Source: Nannochloris sp. 'desiccata'
Taxonomy: Eukaryota; Chlorophyta; Trebouxiophyceae; Chlorellales; Chlorellaceae
DNA: 64,000 bases
Direction of reading: 5' to 3'
Assembly (NCBI GenBank): GCA_019044685.2
Contig: JAGTXX020000013.1
Location: 62,001-126,000, forward strand
Shown: one piece after another, positions 10,551 to 20,739 of the stretch
Position numbering within the stretch: the first letter of the stretch is position 1
How the letters are laid out: each line of letters begins with the position of its first letter
The notes under the pieces: generated by a model
Databases searched by the model: none
The model's input: only the letters and a program-made list of their open reading frames with translations
What the model was told of the DNA's origin: nothing
Program-made: the position numbers and the translations under genes

Positions 10551-12551
10551 CTATTTCTCCTCTTCATCTTCATCATCACCACCGCCACCAAATACCACTC
10601 TCGCATCAAACAGATCCAACCCAGTTTCATGACTACCCAGTAGTTTCCTCAATTCGGCCAATGACACAGTCCCGTCATGATCACCATCAGCTTCTCTCAG
10701 TGCAGCTTCTACTATATCAGGATCTATACAACCCTCATCTCCACACAACAACGCAGTTAAATCCTCAACACCTAATGCAGCATCTGAATCACGATCCATT
10801 GTGCGGAAGGCTTCAGTAACTAGACTATCCCATTCTGCAGAATCTCTTAAAGCTCGCCATTCCGTCATTGCTGCCACCCAGGCCTCCCAATCGACACTGC
10901 CATCTTCATCATCATCAACCTGAGAAAGTAACTGATCAGCTTCACCATGACTTAAATTAAATCTGCCACTGCAGAGTTCGTCGCGCAAAGCAGCACGGGA
11001 AACACGACCATTCTTTTCTACATCTACTCGAGAAAACGCAGCTTGCAGGGCAGCGGGAAGCTCGGTATTGGTGCTGGCACCGTTGCGAGAACTACTACTA
11101 GAAGAAGACGCAAGTTCACGAGCAGCATGGGCTATTTTACGTAATGCAGCTTGTTTTAATCTACCGTACATACCGTACCGTTGTAATCTCTGTACGATAG
11201 TATCGCCTAAAAGCACTTCAGAGCCAATTCTAACATCACCGCTCTCACTCCCACTCATACTCACACCCCAACCATCAGTTTCACTCCCGCTACTTCCACT
11301 GTCTCTGCCGCTGCCACTTCCCCTAGTACCACCACCACCACCACCACCCCCACCACCGCTCTTGCGTTTTCTCAACCAAGGTGAGGCCAGGGCTTCTTCT
11401 GCAGTAGGTCGTCCACTCGGTTCTCTTTGCAACAAACTCTGTACTAATTCTCTAGCTTCGGTTGAAATCACATCCCAAGGTGGACTGCTGAAATCTAGAT
11501 CTGCATATAGCACCGCTCTGAAGACATCTTTATTATTATACACATGCTTACTCATATATAGCTCAGCTACCTCGTCACCTTCTTCCCCAGAGAATGGTAG
11601 TCTTCCTGTAAGCAGCATATACGCGATAATGCCGACAGACCACATGTCGGCCGGGTGAGAATATTTCTGTTTCAACACATCTGGTGCAATGTAAATAGGT
11701 GTCCCTGCTCTCAAATCTATTTCTTGGCCAGGTTCACAGAATACAGAAATACCGAAATCAATTGCCTTCAATGGAGCGCCAGGATCAGTGCTCGCGAATA
11801 AGAAATTTTCAGGTTTGACGTCACGCATCAACACACCGGCAGAGTGGCATTGAGCAACTGTCCTAATAACTTCTCTAACTAATCGTGCTGCATCTCGTTC
11901 GGTGTATGCGCCACCACGTGCACGAATAGCATCCCATAGTTCTCCACCAGTGCACAGCTCCATAACTAAATCAATGTGCTGCTCACTTTCAAACGCAGCA
12001 TATAAATAAGCAACGTTTAAAGAGCGGCCAAGGTGATTGCAAATGTCGACTTCATTACGAATGCGACGAACAAAATACTTTTCAAGCACTCCTGGCATTC
12101 GAAAACGTTTAGGCATACGTTTGACTGCAAATTTCTCTCCATTTTTCTTATGGAATGCTTCGTAGACAGTGCCAAAAGTGCCTGAACCGAGTTGTCGGCC
12201 GAGAGTGTATTCTTCATCAAAATTTGAAGCAAAGCCAAGAGTGCCGATAGGGTCATCTGCTGTGTGATACATCTCTGAGTGAGGCATAACAGCAGCAGTA
12301 GAGTGGCTACCGTTCCTTCGGAGAAGAGGGTGTTTGCTACTAGGGGCAGGGGTGAGAGACTTGCTGGGCCTCCGCTCGTTGCGATAGCGCACATTATCTA
12401 GATTGTTCTTGCTAAAAGAGTATGCTCGTGTTAAACGGCGCAAAGGGGCATGTATCTTAGGTGATATACATGGTAGTAATGCTGCTCGGTGGTCAGATAG
12501 GCCGTTCAACCCGCGATATGAAGGGTTTAAAAGAGACCCACCAATAGACAT
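10551..12551 (-). CDS. CDPK-like calcium-dependent protein kinase
   Basis: One exon of 666 residues. A Ser/Arg-rich N-terminus of about 110 residues has no myristoylation signal. The kinase domain spans about 113-395, with glycine loop GSGTFGTVY, Lys144 in FAVKRMPK and DFGIS at 265-267. The catalytic loop reads MRDVKPEN: the usual His is Met242, and APE reads APD. A poly-Gly run (about 400-412) and a Ser/Gly linker replace the usual autoinhibitory junction. Four EF-hand-like units follow; only the last (DGDHDGTVSLAE) has every ligand, while the first three lack the position-12 Glu. CDPKs of plants and algae couple calcium to Ser/Thr phosphorylation. The Asp of MRD and the DFG Asp are intact, so catalysis is still plausible. 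The gene is divergent to VPS45. Confidence 0.9.
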   Translation of the reverse strand: MSIGGSLLNPSYRGLNGLSDHRAALLPCISPKIHAPLRRLTRAYSFSKNNLDNVRYRNERRPSKSLTPAPSSKHPLLRRNGSHSTAAVMPHSEMYHTADDPIGTLGFASNFDEEYTLGRQLGSGTFGTVYEAFHKKNGEKFAVKRMPKRFRMPGVLEKYFVRRIRNEVDICNHLGRSLNVAYLYAAFESEQHIDLVMELCTGGELWDAIRARGGAYTERDAARLVREVIRTVAQCHSAGVLMRDVKPENFLFASTDPGAPLKAIDFGISVFCEPGQEIDLRAGTPIYIAPDVLKQKYSHPADMWSVGIIAYMLLTGRLPFSGEEGDEVAELYMSKHVYNNKDVFRAVLYADLDFSSPPWDVISTEARELVQSLLQREPSGRPTAEEALASPWLRKRKSGGGGGGGGGGTRGSGSGRDSGSSGSETDGWGVSMSGSESGDVRIGSEVLLGDTIVQRLQRYGMYGRLKQAALRKIAHAARELASSSSSSSRNGASTNTELPAALQAAFSRVDVEKNGRVSRAALRDELCSGRFNLSHGEADQLLSQVDDDEDGSVDWEAWVAAMTEWRALRDSAEWDSLVTEAFRTMDRDSDAALGVEDLTALLCGDEGCIDPDIVEAALREADGDHDGTVSLAELRKLLGSHETGLDLFDARVVFGGGGDDEDEEEK

Positions 12552-12911
12552 TTCTGCTTAGTGAGGAGCTTACAAGCCAAACCTACTTTGGCCAGAGCGC
12601 TTTCTATACCTTGTATGGTATATGCTGAAATGCCTTAATGAAGTTAAAGTGGACAGCAAATCGAGAATCTTGTGCTCATAAGCATTCTTCAGCAAGGTAC
12701 AACTTCGTTGCTGCAAGGCACACAACTTGTATATCTCAACATTAAAAAGTATAGTAAATGTTTTCTTATACTAAGCTAATATTAGTGAACACGCTGAATG
12801 CCTGTGAACGTGGCAACTACTAGATCTTTCTGCGAAATCGTTCGATCGAATTGAAATATTCATCATTTCCTAATGCTTCCAGAATAGTCATCTACGAAAA
12901 ATACAACCACA
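12552..12911. other. Divergent promoter region
   Basis: About 360 bases between the CDPK-like gene (minus) and VPS45 (plus), presumably holding both promoters. No other feature is seen. Confidence 0.5.
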
Positions 12912-14792
12912 ATGTCTTCCACAGATCTTGTAGCTATACTCCGTTCCTATTTGGAGCGGGCTTTACGAGAGGTTCCAGGAATGAAAGTTTTATTGCTTGA
13001 CACCGAAACAATGCGCTCTGTCTCAACTGCCCTCAGCCAAAGCGACATTCTTGAACAGGAAGTTTACCTAGTACAAAAAATAAACTCTGAAGAAAAACGG
13101 GAGCACCTCCCTCATCTGAAAGCAGTTGCATTTCTACGCCCAACAAGAGAAAACATTGCCTGCCTGCGACGGGAACTGAGAGAACCTTGTTTTGGAGCCT
13201 ATCATCTCTACTTTACAAATAGAATAGAAGATATGCGGTTACAAGATTTAGCAGAAGGGGACAGTCGAGAGCTTGTAGCTTGCGTTCACGAAGCATTTGG
13301 AGATTTTATTGCATTAGAAAGTCATCATGCTGCCGTGCCTCTACCCCGTCCTCATTTAGCTCTGGCACCCATGGCCTGGGATTACGGCGCGTCTTCAGAT
13401 ATGATATCACGATTGACAGAAGGTCTTGCTTCTATAGTATTAGGCTTACGTAAAAGATTTTCTATTAAATATCAACGGGGAAGTGACATCTCTCAACGAG
13501 TGGCGCAATCTCTTCACCACTTGGCAGGAGTAGAGCAACGGGAATTATTCGATTTTGGATCACGCCATACTGGTGAATCTGCACCATTATTACTCATTAT
13601 AGATCGTAAAGATGACCCTGTGACGCCATTACTCTCTCAATGGACGTACCAGGCGATGCTTCATGAAATTCTTAGATCTCGTGATAATCGAGTTTCTCTT
13701 AAGCAGGTAGTAGGTATTCGCCCAGAACTGGCTGAAGCAGTGTTATCCCCACTACAAGATGCATTTTACGCTAAGAACATGTATGCAAATTTTGGTGATG
13801 TCGGCATGGCAATAAAATCTCTGGTTGACGCTGTCAGTGCTGAGGGTCGTCAAGCACGTGATTTTCAATCTTTAGACGATATGGCTTCATTTGTTGAAAA
13901 TTTACCTGAAATGAGTCATCAACAAGGTGTTACAGCAAAACACGTAGCTTTGATGACTGAATTATCTCATGCAGTGGAAAGACGACAGCTCATGAGAGTA
14001 TCAGGTGTAGAACAGGAGATTGCCTGCGCAGCAGCGAATTTGGGGACTCATTATGATGCAGTGTCTGAATTGGTGCGTAGTGGGGTTGTTGATTCTCGTG
14101 ATAAATTGAGATTAATAGCTTTATTTGCACTACGCTATGAGAGAGATGGTCGGGGACAGATCTCTGCGTTGATGACTGCGGCAGCTGAAGGTGGTGTTGA
14201 TCCTGCGCAGTTATCTGCAGTTAGGTCATTGTTGAAGCATTGTGGATGCGGCGAGGAGAATAGTGTAAGAGTGAGTGATTTATTTTCAGATCGGTCATTC
14301 TCGTCACGCTTTGCTACTTTAGCAAAGCAGCATATTAGGGGGGTAGAGAATGTATATACACAGCATGTGCCGCCGTTAATTTCTATATTAGAACGTGCTG
14401 CAAAAGGCAAGTTAGTAGATGCTGATTACCTGTCAGTAGATGGAATTTCTAGTGGTGGGAGTAGCTTGATGATGTCAATGACAAATGGCAGTAGTAGTGG
14501 TGGTCTAGGCAGCAGTTCTACGAACGTCCCTGGAAATGCCTCTCTTACTTCACTAAAACCGCCTAAATTGATAGTTGTATTTATTGTTGGCGGTACCACC
14601 TATGAAGAAGCCAAAGCTGTTGCTGAATTGAACTCTTCAGCTGATCGTGGTGAAGGGTGGGCAGCAGGGATGAGGTTTATCTTAGCTGGCACTGGGCCTC
14701 AAAGTAGTGCTACATTCTTAGAGGATTGGGAAGAGATTTCAGTGATGGAAAGATACCAGAAAACGCACCAGGGACAAGGGCGATTGCGGTGA
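12912..14792 (+). CDS. VPS45: Sec1/Munc18 protein VPS45
   Basis: An intronless gene of 626 residues, slightly longer than the usual 550-580. Family landmarks run in order: GMKVLLLDTETMRSVSTALS with SQSDILEQEVYLV, HLKAVAFLRPTRENI, then YFTNRIEDMRLQDLAEGD. After these come FDFGSRHTGESAPLLLIIDR and KDDPVTPLLSQWTYQAM, which are diagnostic for VPS45 within the SM family. The C-terminal part has VFIVGGTTYEEAKAVAELN. VPS45 binds Tlg2/syntaxin-16-type SNAREs and guides vesicle fusion at the trans-Golgi network and endosomes. A Ser/Gly insertion at about residues 515-545 explains the extra length. The ATG at 12912 lies 13 residues before the first conserved helix. Confidence 0.96.
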   Translation: MSSTDLVAILRSYLERALREVPGMKVLLLDTETMRSVSTALSQSDILEQEVYLVQKINSEEKREHLPHLKAVAFLRPTRENIACLRRELREPCFGAYHLYFTNRIEDMRLQDLAEGDSRELVACVHEAFGDFIALESHHAAVPLPRPHLALAPMAWDYGASSDMISRLTEGLASIVLGLRKRFSIKYQRGSDISQRVAQSLHHLAGVEQRELFDFGSRHTGESAPLLLIIDRKDDPVTPLLSQWTYQAMLHEILRSRDNRVSLKQVVGIRPELAEAVLSPLQDAFYAKNMYANFGDVGMAIKSLVDAVSAEGRQARDFQSLDDMASFVENLPEMSHQQGVTAKHVALMTELSHAVERRQLMRVSGVEQEIACAAANLGTHYDAVSELVRSGVVDSRDKLRLIALFALRYERDGRGQISALMTAAAEGGVDPAQLSAVRSLLKHCGCGEENSVRVSDLFSDRSFSSRFATLAKQHIRGVENVYTQHVPPLISILERAAKGKLVDADYLSVDGISSGGSSLMMSMTNGSSSGGLGSSSTNVPGNASLTSLKPPKLIVVFIVGGTTYEEAKAVAELNSSADRGEGWAAGMRFILAGTGPQSSATFLEDWEEISVMERYQKTHQGQGRLR

Positions 14793-15050
14793 AAATTGGT
14801 CAACTCAAGTTTCTTCAAAGAGTCCAGCACGTGTGCTGCGTAGCCTTTTCTCAGCGACCTTTCGGATGGCACGTCACCTGCTTTTATTCCCGAGGCTATA
14901 TAGCATTGGCTTCTGCTACTTTTATCTATTGAAAAAGTTATTTTCGTTATATATAAACTTCATCTGTGTTTTCAAGCCATCAAATTAAACTTCCCGTGAG
15001 GCCTCCCCTACCAAAATTGTACTTACAATCCAGCTGGCAATTTAGTTATC

Positions 15051-17216
15051 ATGCGAAGTGCCACACTTTTTAGGCATATGAGCCTTTTAACCAGGGCAAA
15101 CTTCTTGGTTGCCGCAAAGAGTAAGTATACACTGCGGGTTTACGCTTCATTTTTAGTATTTTGGTCATTAATACTCATCTTGTCTCCATCTTCATCGCAG
15201 CTTCCTCTCCTGCCGCCAGGCCTCTTCCCTTGCTTCTGCGTGCTGCGTCCAATGCAACTATGCCTGATTTAAACGAACCCATAATGGAGAACAAGGTAAG
15301 ATATCATCTTCCACCATTTCCTCACTTTTTTATTTTTGTCAATATCTTGTCCATCACCTCAGCAGGTGTAGCCCACAGTGCTGCGACTCTTCCAACCTCA
15401 AACCCCATTAATAATTGTATCTGAGCTATCCTCTTTCCCAATTTCCTCTCCTCTCTCTCAATTTCTACAGCTCCTCTGCATGCAATGCGAACAGACCAAA
15501 AACGGCACTGGCTGCACCACAGTCGGCGTCTGTGGCAAAACTCCCGAGATCAATGCTCTCCAAGAATTATTAGTCTACTCCCAAAAAGGTCTTTCCTGCT
15601 GGGCACAGTTTGCTTATGAGAATGGTGTCCCTTTACCTCCTACTCTAGCTAGCTTCCTCCACGCCAGCACCTTCTCCACTTTGACCAACGTCAATTTTGA
15701 TGCCGCTCGTTTTCGTGAGTACATCACTGAATGCCACGCTTTGCGTGATGACGTTGAAGCCCGTCTTCGTGCTGCTGGTATTGAAACCTCGCCTGCTGCC
15801 CCAAATGACTTGCCTTGGTTTGATCTCCTCGCTCACCCAGCTCGTTGGAATTTGTCAGTTTCTTATTTAGCAACTGCCACCGATGAAGCTTTGGTCAAAA
15901 TGGGCCAAATGGTGTCGTTAGAGCATCGCCGCCATATTGTAGAACCTACTATTTTGGGTTTACAAGAAATGCTTGTCTACGGTGTCCGTGGTTTGTGTGC
16001 TTACACCCACCACGCTGAAGTGTTGGGCAAGAGAGTGCCGGAGGCTGATGCATTTGTCGCTGAAGCGTATGCGTTTTTATGCTCCCGTGACGCCGCATCT
16101 GTCGATAAGACCCTGGGTATGATCTTGAAATGTGGCGAAGTGAATATTTTGACTATGAAAGGGTTGAGTGAAGGTCACACCGATCGTTTTGGCCACCCTG
16201 TGCCAACTCCTGTCAATTTGAATCCTGTCCCCGGCAAAGCTATATTAATCTCTGGACACGATATGCAAGATTTGCACGACTTGCTAGTCCAAAGCGAAGG
16301 TACTGGTATTCAAATTTACACTCACGGTGAGATGTTGCCTGGTCATGGATACCCTGGTTTGAAGAAATTCCCTCATTTAGCTTCCAACTACGGAGGCGCT
16401 TGGTATAAACAGCAAAAAGAATTTGAAACTTTTGGCAAGCATGGCCCAGTTATTATGACGAGTAACTGCATTATCGAGCCTCGAGGGTCGTATGCTGCAA
16501 ATATTTACACTACTGGGGAGGTAGGATGGCCTGGTGTGACTCACATTCCTTATGCTACACACGGTATTGGAGCTACTAAAGATTACTCTGCTGTGATCGC
16601 CAGGGCGCTGGAAATGCCCGGCTTTTCTGAAGCTGATGTCCCTGCTGAACCAAAAACTGTTTTAACTGGATTTGGACACAACGCAATACTTGGAGTCGCT
16701 GATAAAGTAGTAGATGCTGTTAAGACTGGGAAGCTTAATCATATTTTCCTTATGGGGGGTTGCGATGGGAGTGAGCCCACAAGAAAATATTTCAGCAAGA
16801 CTGCAGATTTGGCACCTGACGACACTTTAATTATGGGTCTTGGCTGTGGTAAATATAGATTTTATGATCACGAATTTGGCACCCTCAAAGATACTGGCTT
16901 ACCTAGGTACCTCGATGTAGGCCAATGCAATGATGCTTATAGTGCCGTAGTTGTCGCCAACGCCTTGGCAGAAGCTTTTGAAACGGACTTGAACGGGCTG
17001 CCCTTGAGTTTAAATCTAAGTTGGCTAGAGCAAAAAGCTGTGGTAATTTTGTTATCTTTACTTCACCTTGGTGTTCAAAATATTCGTATCGGTCCCAAGG
17101 CGCCTGCTTTTGTGACCCCCGAGGCAATGGCGGTTCTTGTCGATAAATTCAACCTTCAAATAACGGATGTCAAAGATCCTCAGGCTGATATGGAATCTAT
17201 GCTTGCTGGGCATTGA
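15051..17216 (+). CDS. HCP: Hybrid-cluster protein (prismane, hydroxylamine/NO reductase family)
   Basis: Exons 15051..15120, 15201..15295 and 15471..17216 give 636 residues. The first two exons encode about 55 residues rich in Arg, Ser, Ala and Leu with few acids, a likely organelle presequence. The mature protein starts with the cluster motif C-x2-C-x8-C-x5-C (CMQCEQTKNGTGC ... VCGK). Hybrid-cluster ligand regions follow: ISGHDMQDLH, YTHGEMLPGHGYPGLK, MTSNCI, MGGCDGSEPTRKYF, MGLGCGKYRF and LDVGQCNDAYS. HCPs carry an unusual Fe-S-O cluster and are linked to hydroxylamine and nitric-oxide reduction under low oxygen; green algae are among the few eukaryotes that have them. The introns and presequence argue that this is a resident nuclear gene and not contamination. 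Mitochondrial versus plastid import cannot be decided here. Confidence 0.95.
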
Positions 17217-17687
17217 AATTAAAAGTATCTGTAGTCAAAATGGAATGAATTTTGGGTTTTAGTATCGTCTGCTCTTTGTCGGCAGCCAGCGTTTTAGTTA
17301 GTACGGTAGTAGTTTTTGTATTATAAAGTCTTTTATCTTGCGTTTGTTTCTACGTAGTATCATCTTGATTGGAAGAATAGGCTGAGCCTAATGAATGTAA
17401 TAAAATATTATTAAATTTCTTTACTTAGTAAGTTACTAATTTAGTCGGCACAGCGGACAGCTCTCTAGGCAGCAGGGAGGAAGTGACCCCATTTATTGCT
17501 ACGCGGGTATCCACTATTTGGGAGTTTAATCGTTATTCTTCCAATTTAAAGGGTGTTAACTGAGTATGGATTCTAACAACGTTTAAAACCTCTCGATCAC
17601 AAGCGAATTTTTATTTGGTCACATTGCAAACGCAAATAGCAACATGCTTTGGAAGCCAATAAATTACTAGCTGCAAATTAGAATAGC
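17217..17687. other. Intergenic, no gene seen
   Basis: 3' flank of the hybrid-cluster gene, with an AATGTAATAAAAT stretch near 17394 that could serve polyadenylation, followed by the 5' flank of the carrier gene. Confidence 0.5.
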
Positions 17688-19099
17688 ATGTCTGCAAAGA
17701 CCGCTCCCTGTCAGAGTAGCCAGACATCACCTGCCCAACTTGATCAACTTGGATCACCGTCCAATAGTGGCGGTGCAACTAAACAAACCTCCTCTCTGCT
17801 GCTCAATCATCTCAACACCTATCCTGTCGTCGTCAGGGTACGCTATAATATTGTTATTTCACCATCTAATTCACTCTATGCCTCCTAGTTAAACACTTCA
17901 ATGAACTGCTTCTCTATCTAAACCCCTTTTCTATTTTCCTCTCAAAACAGGAACTCGTAGCTGGAGGCACAGCTGGAGCACTGGCCAAATCTTCCGTGGC
18001 TCCATTAGAACGATGCAAAATCTTATTCCAAACAGGTAAACTCCACACCTCTGGGATCTTCCCCACTCTAAAAGCAATAATAAAAGGAGAGGGCGTCAAG
18101 GGCCTGTTCCGTGGCAATGGTGCCTCTGTACTTCGAATAATCCCTTATAGTAGCATCCATTTTGGATTGTACGAATACTATAGGCGTATTGTAGTTACTG
18201 CAATATATGGACATAGAGAAAATCACCATGGGGTGTCTCCTATAGTAGATTTATTAGCTGGCTCTGGGGCGGGAGCAACAGCTGTGTTGGTGACCTATCC
18301 ATTAGACTTAGTTAGAACGAGGTTAGCCTATATTACAGAAGCTGGAACGTTATCGGGAAATACTAGCAATTTCAGTATTGTAAAAGGAGCAGCAAGTGCC
18401 GTTGGTAGCCAGGGAACTAGCACCAGGATGAAAACAACAACTCTACCATCGGCCCCCTCTTCTGGCATTACAAGTAAAAGTATGCATACTGGTCTCCGAC
18501 CAGATCCTCACCATAGCATCCGGGGTGTACTTTCCAGTACACTACGACTCGAAGGAATACGTGGATTGTACCACGGAGTAGGACCATCTATGTATGGGAT
18601 ATTACCATATGCAGGACTGAAATTCTATGTGTATCAACACTTGAAACAAGCGTATTTAGCAGTGTCAGGGATTGATGTTGTTAGTGGTAGTGATAATAGA
18701 AAAGCAATAGAAAATTCTGCGAGTGGTGATGGTTCAGCAACAGCGGCTACGCCACCTAAAATTCGACTGCCTGTACCTGCGATGCTTGCCTTTGGTGGAA
18801 TAGCAGGTTTGATTGCCCAAACAGTGACATACCCTTTAGATGTCGTGCGTAGAAGAATGCAAGTAGAAGGGTTGAAACTGCGTGAACCTCCAGTTGCGCT
18901 TGGTGCACCACATTTTCCAAACGAGCGTTTACCGCAATCAACTCCTGCTGCGTTGGTAGCTATAGTAAGAAGACAAGGGTGGAGAGTGCTGTATTCAGGT
19001 TTAAGCATTAATTATATGAAGGTTGTGCCGTCTACTGCTATTGGATTTACGCTTTATGATTATTTAAAATCTGCTTTAAACCTACCAACACATCTTTGA
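17688..19099 (+). CDS. Mitochondrial carrier family protein, coenzyme-A carrier type
   Basis: Two exons, 17688..17837 and 17951..19099, join in phase to 432 residues. Three carrier repeats are visible with signature motifs PLERCK (about residue 68), PLDLVR and PLDVVR, each followed by a G-x-x-G-L-[FY]-x-G type element (GVKGLFRGN, GIRGLYHGV, WRVLYSG). The AGALAK and LFRGNG context in repeat 1 and YSSIHFGLYEYYR resemble SLC25A42/SLC25A16/Leu5-type carriers. Those import CoA or adenine nucleotides into mitochondria across the inner membrane. The loop between repeats is long and Ser/Gly/Thr-rich. The N-terminal 50 residues are polar and come from the first exon. Exact substrate is inferred from similarity only. 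Confidence 0.88.
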
Positions 19100-19737
19100 T
19101 TTTTTACGTTGTGCACTATATTATCGTAAATGTTCAATTGCAAGGGACGTTCAATTGTAAGACAAAATAATTGTTTATATAGCTAGAAATGGAGATAAAT
19201 GCTGCTAGATATTCCGTTAAATAGACCTACTGATGCTCTTTCCTAGACTATGCTTTGCTCCTGCTGCCGCCACCAATTTATCGATATCTACGACACTATT
19301 TTTTTCCCTAGTTTTTTAAGTAGCACCTATTATTATTGCCTGATGAATTGTTGATTTAAAAGTTGGCAAGCGAGTGCTTTTTTATTAATACTATATGAGT
19401 AAAGACCAAAGAAATTGGCTTGGAAAGGGTGAAGGAATGAAGCAAGCAAGGAAATGAGAGCGAGGCAAACCATCGAAAATTCTTTCTAGTTACGATTGAA
19501 GGAAAATTAAGAAAGAGAGAAAAAGATACGGTAGAAAAAAAAAGCATCAGCAGAACCGAAAAGAATAAAATTGCAAATTGCATTCGTCAAAACAGAACAG
19601 GTAGAGCAAGTGCATCACCAAGTTTAAGAATAAAACAAAAGAAGGACAAAAATAAAAGAAAATGGAGTCTGACTCTGTCACCGCTGCCTTCATACCACTT
19701 TCACCAATAAATAAAAATATTTTATGTTTTTGTTCTA
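19100..19737. other. Intergenic between convergent genes, no gene seen
   Basis: AT-rich 3' flanks of the carrier gene and of the minus-strand gene ending at 19738, with long A-rich runs around 19440-19660. No frame looks coding. Confidence 0.5.
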
Positions 19738-20157
19738 CTACTGTATTGAACAACAACAATTCCGGAATTGCCTATATTCCCAATCATCTTCAGATGGCTG
19801 GGTCTCACTAATTTCATACTCTCTTACTGTATTCCTAGATATATTCCATGATACTTGCCGTGTTGCGGTGTTGCTGGTTTCTGGTGACCCTGTGAGAGGA
19901 TTAATTTCAGGGCCTGGAGAGCCATCTGGGCCTATACTAAGTACTGTAGATGGTTGAGGACTTGATGCAATGGGGCCTCTATTGTGACTGGTTGGTGATG
20001 GTGTTGCTGCTGCTGCTGCTGGGTTTCCGTTGCTAGTGGCCGGAGAAGAGACAAATGGTGATCCAACACCAGGCGAGGCGAACGGAGATTTTGGAGGCGG
20101 TTCCTGCGTGATCTGCACCCCGCATAGGACCGGACTCGTTGGTTCAATGCTAGCCAT
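19738..20157 (-). CDS. Pro/Ser-rich protein with RVxF-like motif, unknown function
   Basis: An open frame of 139 residues from the ATG at 20157. The first 95 residues are Pro, Ser, Ala, Thr and Gly-rich with an alanine run coded by a short CTG/GCA repeat near 20000, and look disordered. The C-terminal 40 residues are different: TRQVSWNISRNTVREYEI followed by an acidic and aromatic tail and a Cys cluster (NCCCSIQ). R-Q-V-S-W fits the [RK]-x-[VI]-x-[FW] docking consensus for protein phosphatase 1. In other PP1-binding proteins such a motif sits in similarly disordered sequence. This suggests a phosphatase-binding role but does not prove one. Extra 5' exons are possible. Confidence 0.55.
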   Translation of the reverse strand: MASIEPTSPVLCGVQITQEPPPKSPFASPGVGSPFVSSPATSNGNPAAAAATPSPTSHNRGPIASSPQPSTVLSIGPDGSPGPEINPLTGSPETSNTATRQVSWNISRNTVREYEISETQPSEDDWEYRQFRNCCCSIQ

Positions 20158-20739
20158 CAAAGCCTAGAGCCTCGTGGGCTGCAGGGGAAGAGAAAGAGAA
20201 GAATGAGCAAGTGGAGCATTGATCTCAGGGCCTCAAACAAGCTTAGAACACAAAGCTGGCAAGATTACAACGTACTTACTTATTTTGAGTTCACTTCAAG
20301 CGACGGTTTGACTTCTAGCTAAACTAACAAATTAAATTTACTGGCATTCCATTGGGAATCTCTAGCGGAAATTCACTATCCAAATCGTTTTTCAGACATG
20401 CACCTGGTTTCCACAAATATCATTGGGGTTTATATGATTGATGTGATATAGAAAAGCTCTGGTTACCTAATTTTCGTCCCCATGTACTGCCAATACAACT
20501 TTCAACCCACCGCCCATTGGCAATGGACTCTCCCTCGTTGCAATCTAAGAATCTGTTTTTTGACTCCATTTTGACGTGAATAATATTCAAACATTTTAAT
20601 TGGCCCGAGGACTTACATCGAATTATAATAAGAAAATTGTATTATTGAGTTCAATTAACTTTTGAAAAGGCGTTTAAAAAAAAGGGTCATAATTTTAGTT
20701 TATTACACACTAAACCAACCACTTTTACTCAAGTTCACC
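20158..20739. other. Intergenic, no gene seen
   Basis: 5' flank of the Pro/Ser-rich gene and 3' flank of cysteine synthase, both on the minus strand. No convincing frame. Confidence 0.5.

Noticed and set aside
11068..11658. Plus-strand frame of 196 residues across the CDPK-like gene
   Set aside because: Its Leu/Pro runs mirror the poly-Gly and Ser/Glu codons of the real gene on the other strand, which has clear kinase motifs.
15051..17216. Bacterial contamination as the source of the hybrid-cluster gene
   Set aside because: Two spliceosomal introns, an organelle-type presequence and base composition like the neighbours all argue for a resident nuclear gene.
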